64,000 nucleotides of DNA, taken from positions 62,001-126,000 of the forward strand of contig JBLXFD010000005.1 of assembly GCA_048262455.1 (NCBI GenBank). Reading direction: 5' to 3'. How positions within the stretch are numbered: position 1 is the stretch's first letter; every line of letters starts with the position of its first letter. The notes below the pieces were generated by a model. The model searched no databases. It was not told where the DNA came from and saw only the letters and a list, made by a program, of their open reading frames with translations. Source of the stretch: Psychromarinibacter sp048262455 (GTDB lineage: Bacteria; Pseudomonadota; Alphaproteobacteria; Rhodobacterales; Rhodobacteraceae). Below, piece by piece: positions 15,993-25,037 of this stretch. The position numbers and the translations under genes were made by a program.

Positions 15993-18171
15993 ACCCGTAA
16001 CGCTTCATCCCCTTCGGATCGATCTGCGACAGGATCAGCCCGGCCACCCGCAGGTTCACCGACGTCAGCTGCCGGATCCCGGCAACCACCTGCTGCTGCG
16101 CCGTTTCGTTCCAGAGAACCGAATAGATGATCGAATCCGCATGCCGCCCGATCACCCGCGCGTCCGGCACCACGAGCACCGGCGGCGTATCGACAATGAC
16201 ATAGTCATAGGCCGCCCGCGCCGCCGCGATCACCTGCCGGAAGCTCTCGGAGGAGAACAGGTCAGCCGCGTTAATGGAGGACTTCTCCCCCATCAGCACA
16301 TCGATGCCGAGATGCTTGTCGGTCATCACCGCCTCTTCCAAGGTCAGCGTACCCGACACAACCTGAACGAGATTGCCGGGGCCCTTGTCGAAATACTGGC
16401 TGAAGGTGCATCGACGGATGTCCGCCTCGATCACCAGCACCTTCTTGCCCAGCCCGGCAAGGTTATGCGCGAGAGCGATGGACTGCGTGGTCTTGCCCTC
16501 ACCCGGAACCGAGGAGGTGGACATGATCACCCGCGGCGGGTTGTCCACGTTCGACAGCAGGATCGACGTGCGAAGGTTGCGTATCGCCTCCGCCGCTGCC
16601 GACATGGGCTTCTGCCTCAGGTAATCCAGCACCTTGCGCCGACGCCGCCCGGGCATCTTCGGGATCTGCCCTAGCACCGAATACCCCGTGACCCGCTCAA
16701 GATCGTCGGCGGTCCGGAACCCTTTGCCGACGAACTGCCGCAACAGCACCAACGCCACACCCAGCATGATCCCCAGCACGCCCGCAAGCGCCAGCATCCG
16801 CGCCCGCCGCGGCTCCACCTGCACGCCAGGGATGGCATCGGAAAGCACCCGGCTGTCGGCCTGCTGAAGCCCGATCTGGATCGAAGTTTCCTTCAGCCGC
16901 GCAAGGAACGTCTCGTAGAGCACCCGCGTGGCATCGGCATCCCGCACCCGCTGCGTCAGGTCCTGCCGCTTGTTGTCCTCTGCCTGAATCTGCGCAACCA
17001 GCGCCTCGTAATTGTCCTCGATCGGCCCCAGCTGCTGCTGCGCTTCTTCCGCTTCCGCCCGCGCATCGCGCACCAGTGCCTGCACCAGGGTCTGGATCCC
17101 GCTCTTCGCATCGGCGTCACCCGCCTCCGCCTGAGCGGCAAGTTCGGCGATGGCCGGATCCTTCGCGAGCGCGGCAACCCCCTCGTAAGCCTCCGCCTCC
17201 AGCAACCCCTCAAGCTCCGCCGCCTTCGCCAGCGCCGTCTCGCGCTTGGTCTGCAGGGGCGTCACGCGCGGCCGCAGATCCTTTTCCCGCGCCTTCAAGG
17301 CTTCCAAAGCTGCGGGCGCCATCAACTCGGTCATGGAGCTGAGCTCCAGAACCGCCTCTTCCTTCTCCTTCAGATCGAGCTCGAGTTCGGTCACGCGCTG
17401 CGACAGCCAATTCACCGCGTACTCGGTGGCCGAAAACTTCGTGGCTATCTGCTCATCCAAGTAGATGTCGGTAAGCTGATTTACGATTGCCGCCGATTTT
17501 TCTGGGCTCTGGGAGACGGCACGGATGTTGAAAATGTATGATTGCCGCTCGTTGGTAACGGTAATCGCCCGCCGCACCGCCTCCACAGTGCCGAGGAACA
17601 TTGCCGCCTCCGACGGCGGCGCCTTTTCCGGCACTGGGGCGACGAAGGACCGGACCAGTTTGATCACTTCCGAGGGGCCGAAGCCCGAGGGTTCGCGCAG
17701 CGCACCGTTGAACTCAGGATCCTCGGTAAGGTTCAATTCCCGCACCAGCCGCTCCATCAGCGTGCGCGAGGTCATGACGGCGATTTCCGTGTTCAGCGCC
17801 GGACCGTCGGTAGACACTCCAGACATCACGCTGGTCACATCGACCACGTTCTGACCCCGGGTCTCCATCACCACCCGGGCCTCGGCCGCGAACTTGGGCA
17901 CAGCCACAGCGTAAGCGTAATACCCCCCCGCCAGCACCGCCACCAGGAAGCACAGAGCGATGATCCACTTGCCGCGCCAGATCGTGCCGGCAAGCTGCAT
18001 CAGGTCGATCTCGTCGTCGTCCTGCTGCGACTGGGCGGGGGCAAGGCCCGGCATCAGCGGCCGGATCCGGTCCTGCTCCGCTTCCCTGGCGGTGGCATGC
18101 CCGTCCTGCTGTCGCGCTCCCGAGGATACTGGCGTCATCGTCTCTACATCTCCTGCGTGAGCGGTAGCCAC
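15934..18171 (-). CDS. Polysaccharide co-polymerase / tyrosine autokinase (Wzc-like)
   Basis: A 745-aa inner-membrane protein that sets chain length and couples polymerisation to export. An N-terminal Wzz domain follows TM1 (IIALCFLVAVLAGGYYAYAV, about residue 70). A long periplasmic coiled coil spans about 250-440, and TM2 lies near 455-475. The cytoplasmic BY-kinase has Walker A SSVPGEGKTT (about 553-562), Walker A' VLVIEADIRR, Walker B DYVIVDTPPV (about 655-665) and a C-terminal tyrosine cluster with eight Tyr in the last 22 residues, the autophosphorylation tail. It is the first gene of the operon. No outer-membrane export protein (Wza) is encoded in the window. Confidence 0.93.
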   Translation of the reverse strand: MATAHAGDVETMTPVSSGARQQDGHATAREAEQDRIRPLMPGLAPAQSQQDDDEIDLMQLAGTIWRGKWIIALCFLVAVLAGGYYAYAVAVPKFAAEARVVMETRGQNVVDVTSVMSGVSTDGPALNTEIAVMTSRTLMERLVRELNLTEDPEFNGALREPSGFGPSEVIKLVRSFVAPVPEKAPPSEAAMFLGTVEAVRRAITVTNERQSYIFNIRAVSQSPEKSAAIVNQLTDIYLDEQIATKFSATEYAVNWLSQRVTELELDLKEKEEAVLELSSMTELMAPAALEALKAREKDLRPRVTPLQTKRETALAKAAELEGLLEAEAYEGVAALAKDPAIAELAAQAEAGDADAKSGIQTLVQALVRDARAEAEEAQQQLGPIEDNYEALVAQIQAEDNKRQDLTQRVRDADATRVLYETFLARLKETSIQIGLQQADSRVLSDAIPGVQVEPRRARMLALAGVLGIMLGVALVLLRQFVGKGFRTADDLERVTGYSVLGQIPKMPGRRRRKVLDYLRQKPMSAAAEAIRNLRTSILLSNVDNPPRVIMSTSSVPGEGKTTQSIALAHNLAGLGKKVLVIEADIRRCTFSQYFDKGPGNLVQVVSGTLTLEEAVMTDKHLGIDVLMGEKSSINAADLFSSESFRQVIAAARAAYDYVIVDTPPVLVVPDARVIGRHADSIIYSVLWNETAQQQVVAGIRQLTSVNLRVAGLILSQIDPKGMKRYGYGGQYGAYSNYGSKYYDAS

Positions 18172-18569
18172 CGCATCATGCGTGTACTTCAGATACCTGC
18201 ATAAGCGGTTAACAGGCCCTTAACTCACCTTACCAAACATTGCTGCGGCTGACCTTCGGCAAGAACGTTCTGAGCGAGGAAGGTTCGCTCCGGTCCCTCG
18301 GAATGCCGTTGAAGAATCAATAATCTGCTCTTTACCCACTACCGCTGGTGGCTCTAGGGCCAACCCGGCGGGACAATTGTTATAATAGCCGCCCACAGGC
18401 TGCGGTTGTTTCCTCATAGCAAACAAGCGGCATCCAGAAAACCAACAATTAACCCTAGGCAAGCGTCTACCGGGATGGTGAAGAGCAGCTTATCCCGGAC
18501 CACGGCAACCCCACGTTAAGGCCTCGGCGCTACTGCTGCCGGCAGGCCAACCAACAGGGGAGTTTCCAG
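18172..18569. other. Divergent control region between EPS operon and globin
   Basis: Nearly 400 bp, clearly AT-richer than its surroundings, with no supported gene. It must contain the promoter of the EPS operon and that of the globin. A TGTTATAAT run (extended -10 type) lies at 18378-18386 on the plus strand, 184 nt before the globin ATG, without a convincing -35. Promoter and operator assignments stay open. Confidence 0.5.
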
Positions 18570-19001
18570 ATGCAGCACAACGATCAGATCATCCTCGTCC
18601 AGGAAAGCTTCGCCATGGTCGCCCCCATGGGCGCGGACTTCGTCGTAGGGTTCTACACGCGTCTGTTCCGGGATGCCCCGCAGCTACGGCACCTGTTCGC
18701 GCCAGACATCCGTGGGCAGGCGGACAAGCTGGCGAAGACGCTGTCGATTGCCGTTGCAAGCCTCAGCGACGGGATCGGTTGGCTCGCACCCACGCTGCGG
18801 CAGATGGGGGCGGATCACGCGACCTATGGCGTTCAGCCGTCGCATTATCCGCTGGTGTCGGAGACGCTGATTGCCTCCTTCCACGATGAGCTGGGGCCGC
18901 AGTTCACGCCCGCGCACGAGGCGGCTTGGCAGGAGACCCTCGGGCATATCGCGGATCTCATGCTGGAAGGCGCAAAGACGCTCAAGGTTGGTGCCGCTTG
19001 A
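18570..19001 (+). CDS. Single-domain globin (Vitreoscilla haemoglobin-like)
   Basis: A 143-aa haem protein that binds O2 and/or detoxifies NO. Helix B carries GFYTRLF with Tyr29 at the B10 ligand-stabilising position. The proximal His is probably His83 in ADHATYGV, matching the KHCQAGV region of Vitreoscilla Hb, followed by SHYPLVSETL. There is no reductase domain, unlike flavohaemoglobin. AGGGGAG lies about 10 nt upstream of the ATG. It stands alone between the EPS control region and the mod operon. Confidence 0.9.
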   Translation: MQHNDQIILVQESFAMVAPMGADFVVGFYTRLFRDAPQLRHLFAPDIRGQADKLAKTLSIAVASLSDGIGWLAPTLRQMGADHATYGVQPSHYPLVSETLIASFHDELGPQFTPAHEAAWQETLGHIADLMLEGAKTLKVGAA

Positions 19002-19028
19002 GGCCGCAACTCTGGCCTTAAATGCGCC

Positions 19029-20120
19029 TTAACCCTCGGCCACCGCCACTGCCTGCTTCGACACGGATACCGCCTTCAGCACGGCAAAAACCCGCCTACC
19101 CGGGGCCAGATCCATCGCCCGCGCGGAACGGCCGGTGATTCGCGCGAGGATCGCATTGCCGCCGGCATCCAGCCGTACCAGCGCGCCGGGTCCTTCGCCC
19201 ATCCGCAGCTCTCGCACCGTCGCGGGGAAGATGTTCAATGCAGAGATCCCTTCCGGGCGCTCCAGCGACAGCATCACGTCGTGCGCCTCGATATGCACCC
19301 GCACCGGGGCACCGGGCGGCTGTGCGACCTGCGGAAGCAACAGCGTGATCCCGCCCGCCGCCAACTCGCTCAGCCCGTCGTCGTGGTGGCGCAGCACCAC
19401 CGTCTCCAGCACCGCGCCGGCCGCGCGAATGCCGAGTGGCGTGACGGCCGGGTCCGACAGCACCTCTGCCGCCGGGCCCTGCCGCAGCACGCGCCCGTCC
19501 TGCAGCACCACCACCGTGGTCGCCAGCCGCGCCACTTCGGCGGGGGAGTGGGTGACGTAGAGGATCGGCACCGAAACCTCGTCGCGCAGCCTTTCGAAGT
19601 AGGGCAGGATCTCGGCCTTGCGCGCCTCGTCCAGCGAGGCCAGAGGCTCATCCGCCAGGATCAGCCGCGGCCGCGCCAGCAGCGCACGGCCAATGGCAAC
19701 GCGCTGCTTCTCGCCACCGGAAAGCGCCCCGGGCCGCCGGTCCTGCAAGGTGCCGAGGCCCAGCATTTCGACCACCCGAGCCATATCCACGCCGCCATCG
19801 CCGCGCGGGGCAAACCAGCGCCCATAGGCAAGGTTCTGGCGCACCGTCAGGTGCGGAAACAGCCGTCCCTCCTGGAAGATGTAGCCGATCCGCCGGCGAT
19901 GCGGCGGCAGCCAGACGCGCGCCTCGCTGTCCAGCAGCACCCGCCCCTCGGCCTCTACCCGCCCCGCGTCAGGCCGCAGCAGCCCCGCCACCGCATTGAC
20001 CACGGTCGTTTTCCCCGTGCCCGAGCGGCCGGCGAGCACGGTGATCCCGGCCGGCGCCTCGAAAGCCACGTCCAGCGCGAAGCCGGCGAAGCGATGGCGC
20101 AGCGCGACCGAGAGCGTCAT
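19029..20120 (-). CDS. modC: Molybdate ABC transporter ATP-binding protein
   Basis: A 363-aa ATPase powering molybdate import. Walker A GRSGTGKTTV, the signature LSGGEKQRVAIGRALL, Walker B LILADEPLASLD and the switch His in YVTHSPAE are all intact in the first 210 residues. The C-terminal third is a MOP/TOBE domain (SALNIFPATVRELR, VRLDAGGNAILARIT) that in ModC binds oxyanion and regulates transport. The ATG overlaps the modB stop (ATGA). Confidence 0.95.
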   Translation of the reverse strand: MTLSVALRHRFAGFALDVAFEAPAGITVLAGRSGTGKTTVVNAVAGLLRPDAGRVEAEGRVLLDSEARVWLPPHRRRIGYIFQEGRLFPHLTVRQNLAYGRWFAPRGDGGVDMARVVEMLGLGTLQDRRPGALSGGEKQRVAIGRALLARPRLILADEPLASLDEARKAEILPYFERLRDEVSVPILYVTHSPAEVARLATTVVVLQDGRVLRQGPAAEVLSDPAVTPLGIRAAGAVLETVVLRHHDDGLSELAAGGITLLLPQVAQPPGAPVRVHIEAHDVMLSLERPEGISALNIFPATVRELRMGEGPGALVRLDAGGNAILARITGRSARAMDLAPGRRVFAVLKAVSVSKQAVAVAEG

Positions 20121-20809
20121 GCCCCCGCCACCCGTCGCGCAATCCGCCGCGACAGCCATTCCGACAGCAGCAGGGCCCCCATCGCCACCGCGACCGAGAT
20201 CAGCACCAGCCGCAGCGCCGCGCCTTCGCCGCCCGGCACCTGCAGGAAGGCGTAGATCGCGGTCGGCAGGGTCTGGGTCTGGCCGGGGATGTTCGACACG
20301 AAGGTGATGGTGGCGCCGAACTCGCCCATCGCCTTGGCGAAGGCCAGCACCGTGCCCGCCAGCACGCCCGGCAGGATCAGCGGCAGCGTGACGGTAAGGA
20401 AGACCCAGGGGCGCGAGGCGCCGAGGGTGCCGGCCGCCTGTTCCAACCGCGGGTCCACCGCGTCCACCGACAGCCGGATCGCGCGGACCATCAGCGGGAA
20501 GGCCATAACCCCGGCCGCCAGCGCCGCTCCGGTCCAGCGGAAGGCGAAGGTGATGCCCATGGCCTGCAGCGGTGCGCCCAATGGCCCCTGGGTGCCGAAG
20601 GTCAGCAGCAGCAGGTAGCCGGTGACCACCGGCGGCAAGATCAGCGGCAGGTGCACCAACCCGTTGAGCAACTGCTTGCCCGGGAAGGCGCAGCGCGACA
20701 GCACGAAGGCGACGGCGATGCCCAGCGGCAGGCTGACGAGGGTGGCCCAGAAGGACACCCGCAGCGACAGCGCCAGCGCCTGCCATTCGGCCGGGCCAAG
20801 CCAGTCCAT
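20117..20809 (-). CDS. modB: Molybdate ABC transporter permease
   Basis: A 230-aa inner-membrane protein with five to six helices. The cytoplasmic EAA loop LEQAAGTLGASRPWVFL-to-LPLILPG, which docks on ModC, is present, as is MGEFGATITFVSNIPGQT near the C-terminus, typical of ModB/CysT permeases. It overlaps modA by one base and modC by four, so the operon order is modA-modB-modC. Confidence 0.95.
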   Translation of the reverse strand: MDWLGPAEWQALALSLRVSFWATLVSLPLGIAVAFVLSRCAFPGKQLLNGLVHLPLILPPVVTGYLLLLTFGTQGPLGAPLQAMGITFAFRWTGAALAAGVMAFPLMVRAIRLSVDAVDPRLEQAAGTLGASRPWVFLTVTLPLILPGVLAGTVLAFAKAMGEFGATITFVSNIPGQTQTLPTAIYAFLQVPGGEGAALRLVLISVAVAMGALLLSEWLSRRIARRVAGA

Positions 20810-21579
20810 CAGTCCGCCAGCAGGGTAAAGCCCTGCCGTTGAAACTGTCCGGCGGCCTCGGGGCCGGCGAGATACTTCAGGAACGCCCGGGCGTGGGGGG
20901 TATCGCCGGGGGCGAGGATGGCTGCCGGGTAGACGATGGGCGGATGAAGATGCTCCGGCACCTCGGCGACCACGTGAACGCGCGGTTCAGCGGCGGCATC
21001 GGTGGCATAGACCAGCCCCAGCGACGCCTCGCCCAGCGCCACCAGCGCCAGCGCCGCCCGCACGTTGTCGGTCTGGACCACCTGCGGGGCGATCTTCTCC
21101 CACACCCCAAGCGCCTCCAGAGCCGCCTGCCCGTAAATCCCCGCCGGCACCGCCTCCACCAAAGCCATCGCCAGCCTTCCGTCCGCCAGTCTCTCCGGCA
21201 GATCCTCCAGCGCCAAAGGCGCACCCTCTGCGCCGGGGGCGATCAGCACCAGCCGGTTGCCCAGCAGGTCGCGCCGGGTCCCCTCCGCCAGCAGCCCCGC
21301 CTGCGCCACGCGGTCCATCCATTCGGCATTGGCCGAGACGAACAGGTCCGCCGGCGCCCCCTGCTCGATCTGCCGCGCCAGCGCGGAGGAGCCGGCGTAG
21401 GAGATCGCGGGCATATCCCCGTCCGTCGCTTCGGCGAAATCCGCGGCCACCGCGTCCAGCGCCGTCTTCAGGCTGGCGGCGGCGAAAACCGTCAGCGGCT
21501 CGGCCCGCGCCGTCTGCGGCAACAGCAGGCACAGCAGGACCAGCGTCCGCAGGAAAAGGGAAAGACGGTGCAGCGGCAT
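20809..21579 (-). CDS. modA: Molybdate-binding periplasmic protein
   Basis: A 256-aa binding protein with a cleavable signal peptide (basic start, LVLLCLLLP, cleavage near TARA-EP). Mature ModA features follow: LTVFAAASLKTALD, the oxyanion-binding ISYAGSSALARQIEQGAPADLFVS region, and the hinge VQTDNVRAALALVALGEASLGLVYATDA. Upstream (21580-21660) I see no ModE palindrome or Moco-type leader, and modE is not in the window. Confidence 0.95.
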   Translation of the reverse strand: MPLHRLSLFLRTLVLLCLLLPQTARAEPLTVFAAASLKTALDAVAADFAEATDGDMPAISYAGSSALARQIEQGAPADLFVSANAEWMDRVAQAGLLAEGTRRDLLGNRLVLIAPGAEGAPLALEDLPERLADGRLAMALVEAVPAGIYGQAALEALGVWEKIAPQVVQTDNVRAALALVALGEASLGLVYATDAAAEPRVHVVAEVPEHLHPPIVYPAAILAPGDTPHARAFLKYLAGPEAAGQFQRQGFTLLAD

Positions 21580-21687
21580 CGGCCGGATATTCCTTCAACC
21601 GCCGCGCGCCCGCAAGCGGCAAGGCCGCTAGGCCGATCAGGCGCAAAATCAACCAATGTAGAAGCACACTTTTTCCTCATCAGCAGC

Positions 21688-21712
21688 GGAACCAGCCATT
21701 CCGCGAAGCGTT
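21688..21712 (+). promoter_or_regulatory. EcfG-type promoter upstream of acidic PRC protein
   Basis: GGAAC at 21688-21692, a 16-nt spacer and CGTT at 21709-21712 match the consensus of general stress sigma factors of the EcfG family exactly. It lies 64 nt upstream of the ATG at 21777. It sits 9-13 kb from the phyR-ecfG locus. Confidence 0.75.
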
Positions 21713-21776
21713 TGCATCTCGAAGGCGGCGTGCGTTCCGCACAACGTTTCGAGACCTTTTGAAGGGAGAATTGGGT

Positions 21777-22868
21777 ATGCGTAAGCTTCTGATGACGACG
21801 GCAGTCGCAATGGCGCTGGCAGCGCCTGCGGCAGCGCAGGAACAGAACTTCATGACCGGCATCCAGTCGGGTGACTTCTATGGCAGCGAGCTGATCGGCA
21901 AGCGGCTGTACGTCTCCGAGGCCGAAGTCGAAGATGACGGCATGTTCGACGAGACGGCCCGCGCCGAGTGGGACGACGTTGGCGAGATCAACGACATCCT
22001 GATCAGCCAGGACGGCGAAGTGAAGGCCGTGCTGCTGGACATCGGCGGTTTCCTCGGCATCGGCGAAAAGCGCGTTGCGGTCAGCATGGACGAGCTGAAG
22101 TTCGTCCGCGACGGCGACGACCAGGACGACTACTTCATCGTCGTGCAGGGCAGCGCCGCCATGCTGGAAGAGGCCCCGGCCTTTGACATGGACGCGATGG
22201 TCGACGGCGACATGACCAACGCCGAAGCCCAGGTTGTCACCGAAGAGCCGGAGACTGCCGAGGTCGAGACCGAGGTCGAGCGTGAAGTCGAAGAGGCGGG
22301 CAACGAGATTGCCAAGGCCGGCGAAGAGATCGAGCAGGCGGTCGAAGAAGGCGCCAACGACGTTGCCGAAGCCACCGATGCCGTGATCGAGGAAGGCAAG
22401 GAGGAGATGGCCGAGGCGGAAGCCGAGGTAGAGGTCATCACCAACGAAGCCCAGACCGAGATGGCCGAGGCTGAAGTCGAGGTCGAGACCGAGATGGCCG
22501 AAGCCGAGGCCGAGGTGGAAGCCGAGGTCAACGACAACCCGATGTGGAATGCGCCCAACATCGAGCGTGAAGGCTTCACCCCGGTTGCCCGGGTCGACCT
22601 GACCGCCGACATGCTGGACGGCGCCCGTATCTACGGCACCGACGAAGACAACATCGGCGAGATCTCCGACCTGATCGTCACCGAGAGCGGCGAGATCGAG
22701 AAAGCCATCGTCGACGTGGGCGGCTTCCTCGGCATCGGCGAGCACCGCATCGCGGTGGACTTCGACGAGCTGCAGGTGATCCGTGACGAGAACGGCGGCG
22801 GCGTGCAGGTGCACATCTCCGCCACCAAGGAGCAGCTGGAGCAGCGCGAGACCTACCAGCCGCGCTAA
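21777..22868 (+). CDS. Exported acidic protein with two PRC-barrel domains
   Basis: A 363-aa protein with a signal peptide (MRKLLMTTAVAMALAAPAAAQ). Two PRC-barrel domains, near residues 30-115 and 265-350, share the pattern GEI-D-L/I-ISQDGE...GGFLGIGE. Between them (about 145-255) lies a highly acidic Glu/Ala/Val stretch with MAEAEAEVE-like repeats, predicted to be a long helix or coiled coil. The start ATG at 21777 is preceded by AAGGGAG. It is probably periplasmic or surface-bound. The EcfG-type promoter suggests a role in envelope stress. Specific function unknown. Confidence 0.85.
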   Translation: MRKLLMTTAVAMALAAPAAAQEQNFMTGIQSGDFYGSELIGKRLYVSEAEVEDDGMFDETARAEWDDVGEINDILISQDGEVKAVLLDIGGFLGIGEKRVAVSMDELKFVRDGDDQDDYFIVVQGSAAMLEEAPAFDMDAMVDGDMTNAEAQVVTEEPETAEVETEVEREVEEAGNEIAKAGEEIEQAVEEGANDVAEATDAVIEEGKEEMAEAEAEVEVITNEAQTEMAEAEVEVETEMAEAEAEVEAEVNDNPMWNAPNIEREGFTPVARVDLTADMLDGARIYGTDEDNIGEISDLIVTESGEIEKAIVDVGGFLGIGEHRIAVDFDELQVIRDENGGGVQVHISATKEQLEQRETYQPR

Positions 22869-22891
22869 GCCTCACGGCTTTGGACAGGATC

Positions 22892-22922
22892 GGGCCGCGG
22901 GAAACCGCGGCCCGTTTCTTTT
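22892..22922 (+). terminator. Rho-independent terminator after PRC gene
   Basis: A perfect 9-bp stem, GGGCCGCGG (22892-22900) with CCGCGGCCC (22905-22913), closed by a GAAA tetraloop and followed by GTTTCTTTT. It lies 24 bp after the PRC stop and just past the end of the convergent reductase gene. Confidence 0.93.
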
Positions 22923-22929
22923 GCGATGA

Positions 22930-23910
22930 TCAGTCGGTGCGACCGTGGGACACCGCGTTGATACGGATGCGGGCGTGACCCCCCCGCAGCCGCGAGACGC
23001 AGGCGCACATGCAACATTCCAAGGTCTTCTCGGCCTCGCTGAGAAAGACATCGCGGTGGTCGATGGCGCTGCTCAGCTCGGTGATCTCCACCTTGCACAG
23101 CCCGCACTCCCCCCGCTCGCAATCCGACAGCACCGGCTGGCCGGCGGCCACCAGCGCTTCCAGCAGAGTTGCACTCGCCGGCACCTCGACCCGCGCACCG
23201 GTCTCGGCAACCGTCACGGAGAAAGGCGCGTCACCTTCCGCACCGGCGCCGCCGAAAGTCTCGAACCGTAGGCGCGCGGGCGGGCGCTTTGCCTCGGCCC
23301 AGGCCTGCCGCACCGCGTTCATCATGCCAAGCGGGCCGCACATGTACAGCTCCGCCATCTCCGGCGTCTCCGCCACGAAGGCCGCGGCGTCCAGCCTGCC
23401 ATGCACGGCATCGCAGCGCAGGTGCAGCCGCTCTCCCAGCTCTGCCCGCAGCTCCTCCGCAAAAGCGGCGTCTTTCGCATCGCGCACGCAGTAGGTCAGG
23501 GTAAAATCCCGCCCCGCCGCCTTCAGCGCCCGCGCCATGGCGACCATCGGTGTGATCCCGATGCCGCCGGCCAGCAGCCGGTGGGCGGGCGGCGCGAAGG
23601 ACAGCGGGAAGTTGTTGCGCGCCGCGGCGACGGTGATCTCGTCGCCGGGCTTTAGCGCCCACATGGCGCGGGACCCCCCGCGGCTGTTGGGCATCCGCCG
23701 CACCGCGATCTGCAGTGTGCGGTCCGGCCCGATCCCCACGTGGGAATAGGACCGCTGCAGGCGCCGCCCGCCGTCGTCGAGGTGCACCTCCAGGTGGCCG
23801 CCCGGCTCGAAGGCAAGGGTGCCGCCGCTGGGCGCAAGGTCGAACTGCATCACGTCAGAGGACATCTGCCGCATCGCGGCCACCCTCGCCTGCATCAGCT
23901 GTGCCATCAC
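22930..23910 (-). CDS. Rieske oxygenase reductase (FMN/NAD and [2Fe-2S] domains)
   Basis: A 326-aa one-piece reductase of the phthalate dioxygenase reductase / VanB type. Order: flavin-binding barrel (about 1-105, with LQRSYSHVG in the RxYS flavin position), NAD-binding domain (about 106-225; LLAGGIGITPMVAMARAL, MCGPLGMM), and a C-terminal plant-type ferredoxin (about 235-326) with CERGECGLC and a distal Cys in ECCMCACVSR. It passes NAD(P)H electrons to the oxygenase encoded 12 bp upstream. The two genes are co-transcribed. Confidence 0.9.
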   Translation of the reverse strand: MMAQLMQARVAAMRQMSSDVMQFDLAPSGGTLAFEPGGHLEVHLDDGGRRLQRSYSHVGIGPDRTLQIAVRRMPNSRGGSRAMWALKPGDEITVAAARNNFPLSFAPPAHRLLAGGIGITPMVAMARALKAAGRDFTLTYCVRDAKDAAFAEELRAELGERLHLRCDAVHGRLDAAAFVAETPEMAELYMCGPLGMMNAVRQAWAEAKRPPARLRFETFGGAGAEGDAPFSVTVAETGARVEVPASATLLEALVAAGQPVLSDCERGECGLCKVEITELSSAIDHRDVFLSEAEKTLECCMCACVSRLRGGHARIRINAVSHGRTD

Positions 23911-23922
23911 CGCGCCCTCCGC

Positions 23923-24978
23923 TCAGCCCACGGCCTGCAGCGACTGCCGCTCGGTCCGCTCGGCGTCCACCAGCCGCTGGTTGATCCGCCGCGCCCACAT
24001 GGCGCCGGCGTCGATGTTGAGGTTGTAGAAGACCTTGTCGGGGTTCTTGTCCATCGCCGCCTGCTGCGCCTCGAGGATCTCCTCGTCCTCGCGGAAGATG
24101 CCGCGCACGCCCTCGCGGGTGGTGTTGGTCAGGCTCTGGTCGTCGATGCGGTAGTTGCGCACGAAGGCCCAGAGGTAGAGGCAGGTCTTGTCGTCGATCG
24201 GAGTGATGGTGTTCATGACGAACCCGTTCACCCCCTGCGACCGGTCCCCCTCGGGGGCGCCGGTGCCGGCGGGGGCGACGCCCACGTCGATCTGGATGGT
24301 CGCTGGCGCCTGGAAGTTGATGATCTGCCAGCGGTCAACGTTGCCCGGCTTGCCCAGCTGCGCGCGCCAGAAGGACGGCGGGTCGATATCCAGCATCCAG
24401 CGGGTGATGGTCGCGGTATCGCCGTCGTGCGCCGCCTGGAAGGGGGCCTCTGCCACCGCCTCGTTGCCGATGGACCCGTCGTGCACGAAGGTCTCGTGGG
24501 TCAGGTCCATCAGGTTGTCGCTGACCAGCTGATAGTTGCACTTCGCCTCGATGGTGCCGCCGTCGCCGGCCCATTCCGGGTGGTCCAGCCGCCACATGTC
24601 CGGGATCAGCGCCGGGTCCGCCTTCTGCGGGTCGCCGGGCCAGATCCATAGCAGGCGGTAACGTTCCTCGACGGGGTAGGAGCGGACGCAGGCCGAGGGA
24701 TTGATACTTTCCTGCGAGGGCATGTGCACGCAGCGCCCGCCCGGCTCGTACTTCAGCCCGTGGTAGGGGCAGACCACATTGTCGCCCTCCAGCTTGCCGC
24801 CCGACAGCGGCACCAGCCGGTGCCAGCAGGCATCGGCCAGCGCGACGACCTGCCCGGTGGTGGCACGGTAGAAGACGATGTCCTGGCCGCAGATCTTCCG
24901 GCGGGACAGCCGCCGCGCGGCGTCCTCCTTCCAGCCAAAGGCATACCAGGCGTTCATCGGGTACGGGAAATCCTGCAT
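23923..24978 (-). CDS. Rieske non-haem iron oxygenase, vanillate O-demethylase type
   Basis: A 351-aa catalytic subunit. The N-terminal Rieske domain has Cys51-x-His53 and Cys70-x2-His73 (CWH, CPYH). The mononuclear iron site is in NLMDLTHETFVHDGS (Asp and two His). Overall it resembles VanA, which O-demethylates methoxylated aromatics, but related enzymes demethylate or hydroxylate other ring compounds, so the substrate is open. It is the first gene of an operon with its reductase and is divergent from a MarR gene across a perfect palindrome. Confidence 0.88.
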   Translation of the reverse strand: MQDFPYPMNAWYAFGWKEDAARRLSRRKICGQDIVFYRATTGQVVALADACWHRLVPLSGGKLEGDNVVCPYHGLKYEPGGRCVHMPSQESINPSACVRSYPVEERYRLLWIWPGDPQKADPALIPDMWRLDHPEWAGDGGTIEAKCNYQLVSDNLMDLTHETFVHDGSIGNEAVAEAPFQAAHDGDTATITRWMLDIDPPSFWRAQLGKPGNVDRWQIINFQAPATIQIDVGVAPAGTGAPEGDRSQGVNGFVMNTITPIDDKTCLYLWAFVRNYRIDDQSLTNTTREGVRGIFREDEEILEAQQAAMDKNPDKVFYNLNIDAGAMWARRINQRLVDAERTERQSLQAVG

Positions 24979-25016
24979 TGGTCGGTCCTCCTCCGGGCAG
25001 TCTCCAATAATCGTAT

Positions 25017-25037
25017 GTACACATACAGTATGTGTAC
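25017..25037. promoter_or_regulatory. Perfect 21-bp palindrome, probable MarR operator
   Basis: The half-site GTACACATAC (25017-25026) and its exact reverse complement GTATGTGTAC (25028-25037) flank one central A. The site lies in the 126-bp divergent gap, 38 bp before the oxygenase ATG and 67 bp before the MarR ATG, where a dimeric repressor could block both promoters. Confidence 0.85.

Noticed and set aside
18220..18462. An 80-codon frame in the EPS-globin control region
   Set aside because: No ribosome site, no recognisable product, and it lies in AT-rich DNA more likely to be regulatory.
21580..21680. ModE site or molybdenum cofactor leader before modA
   Set aside because: No matching palindrome or conserved leader could be found by eye.
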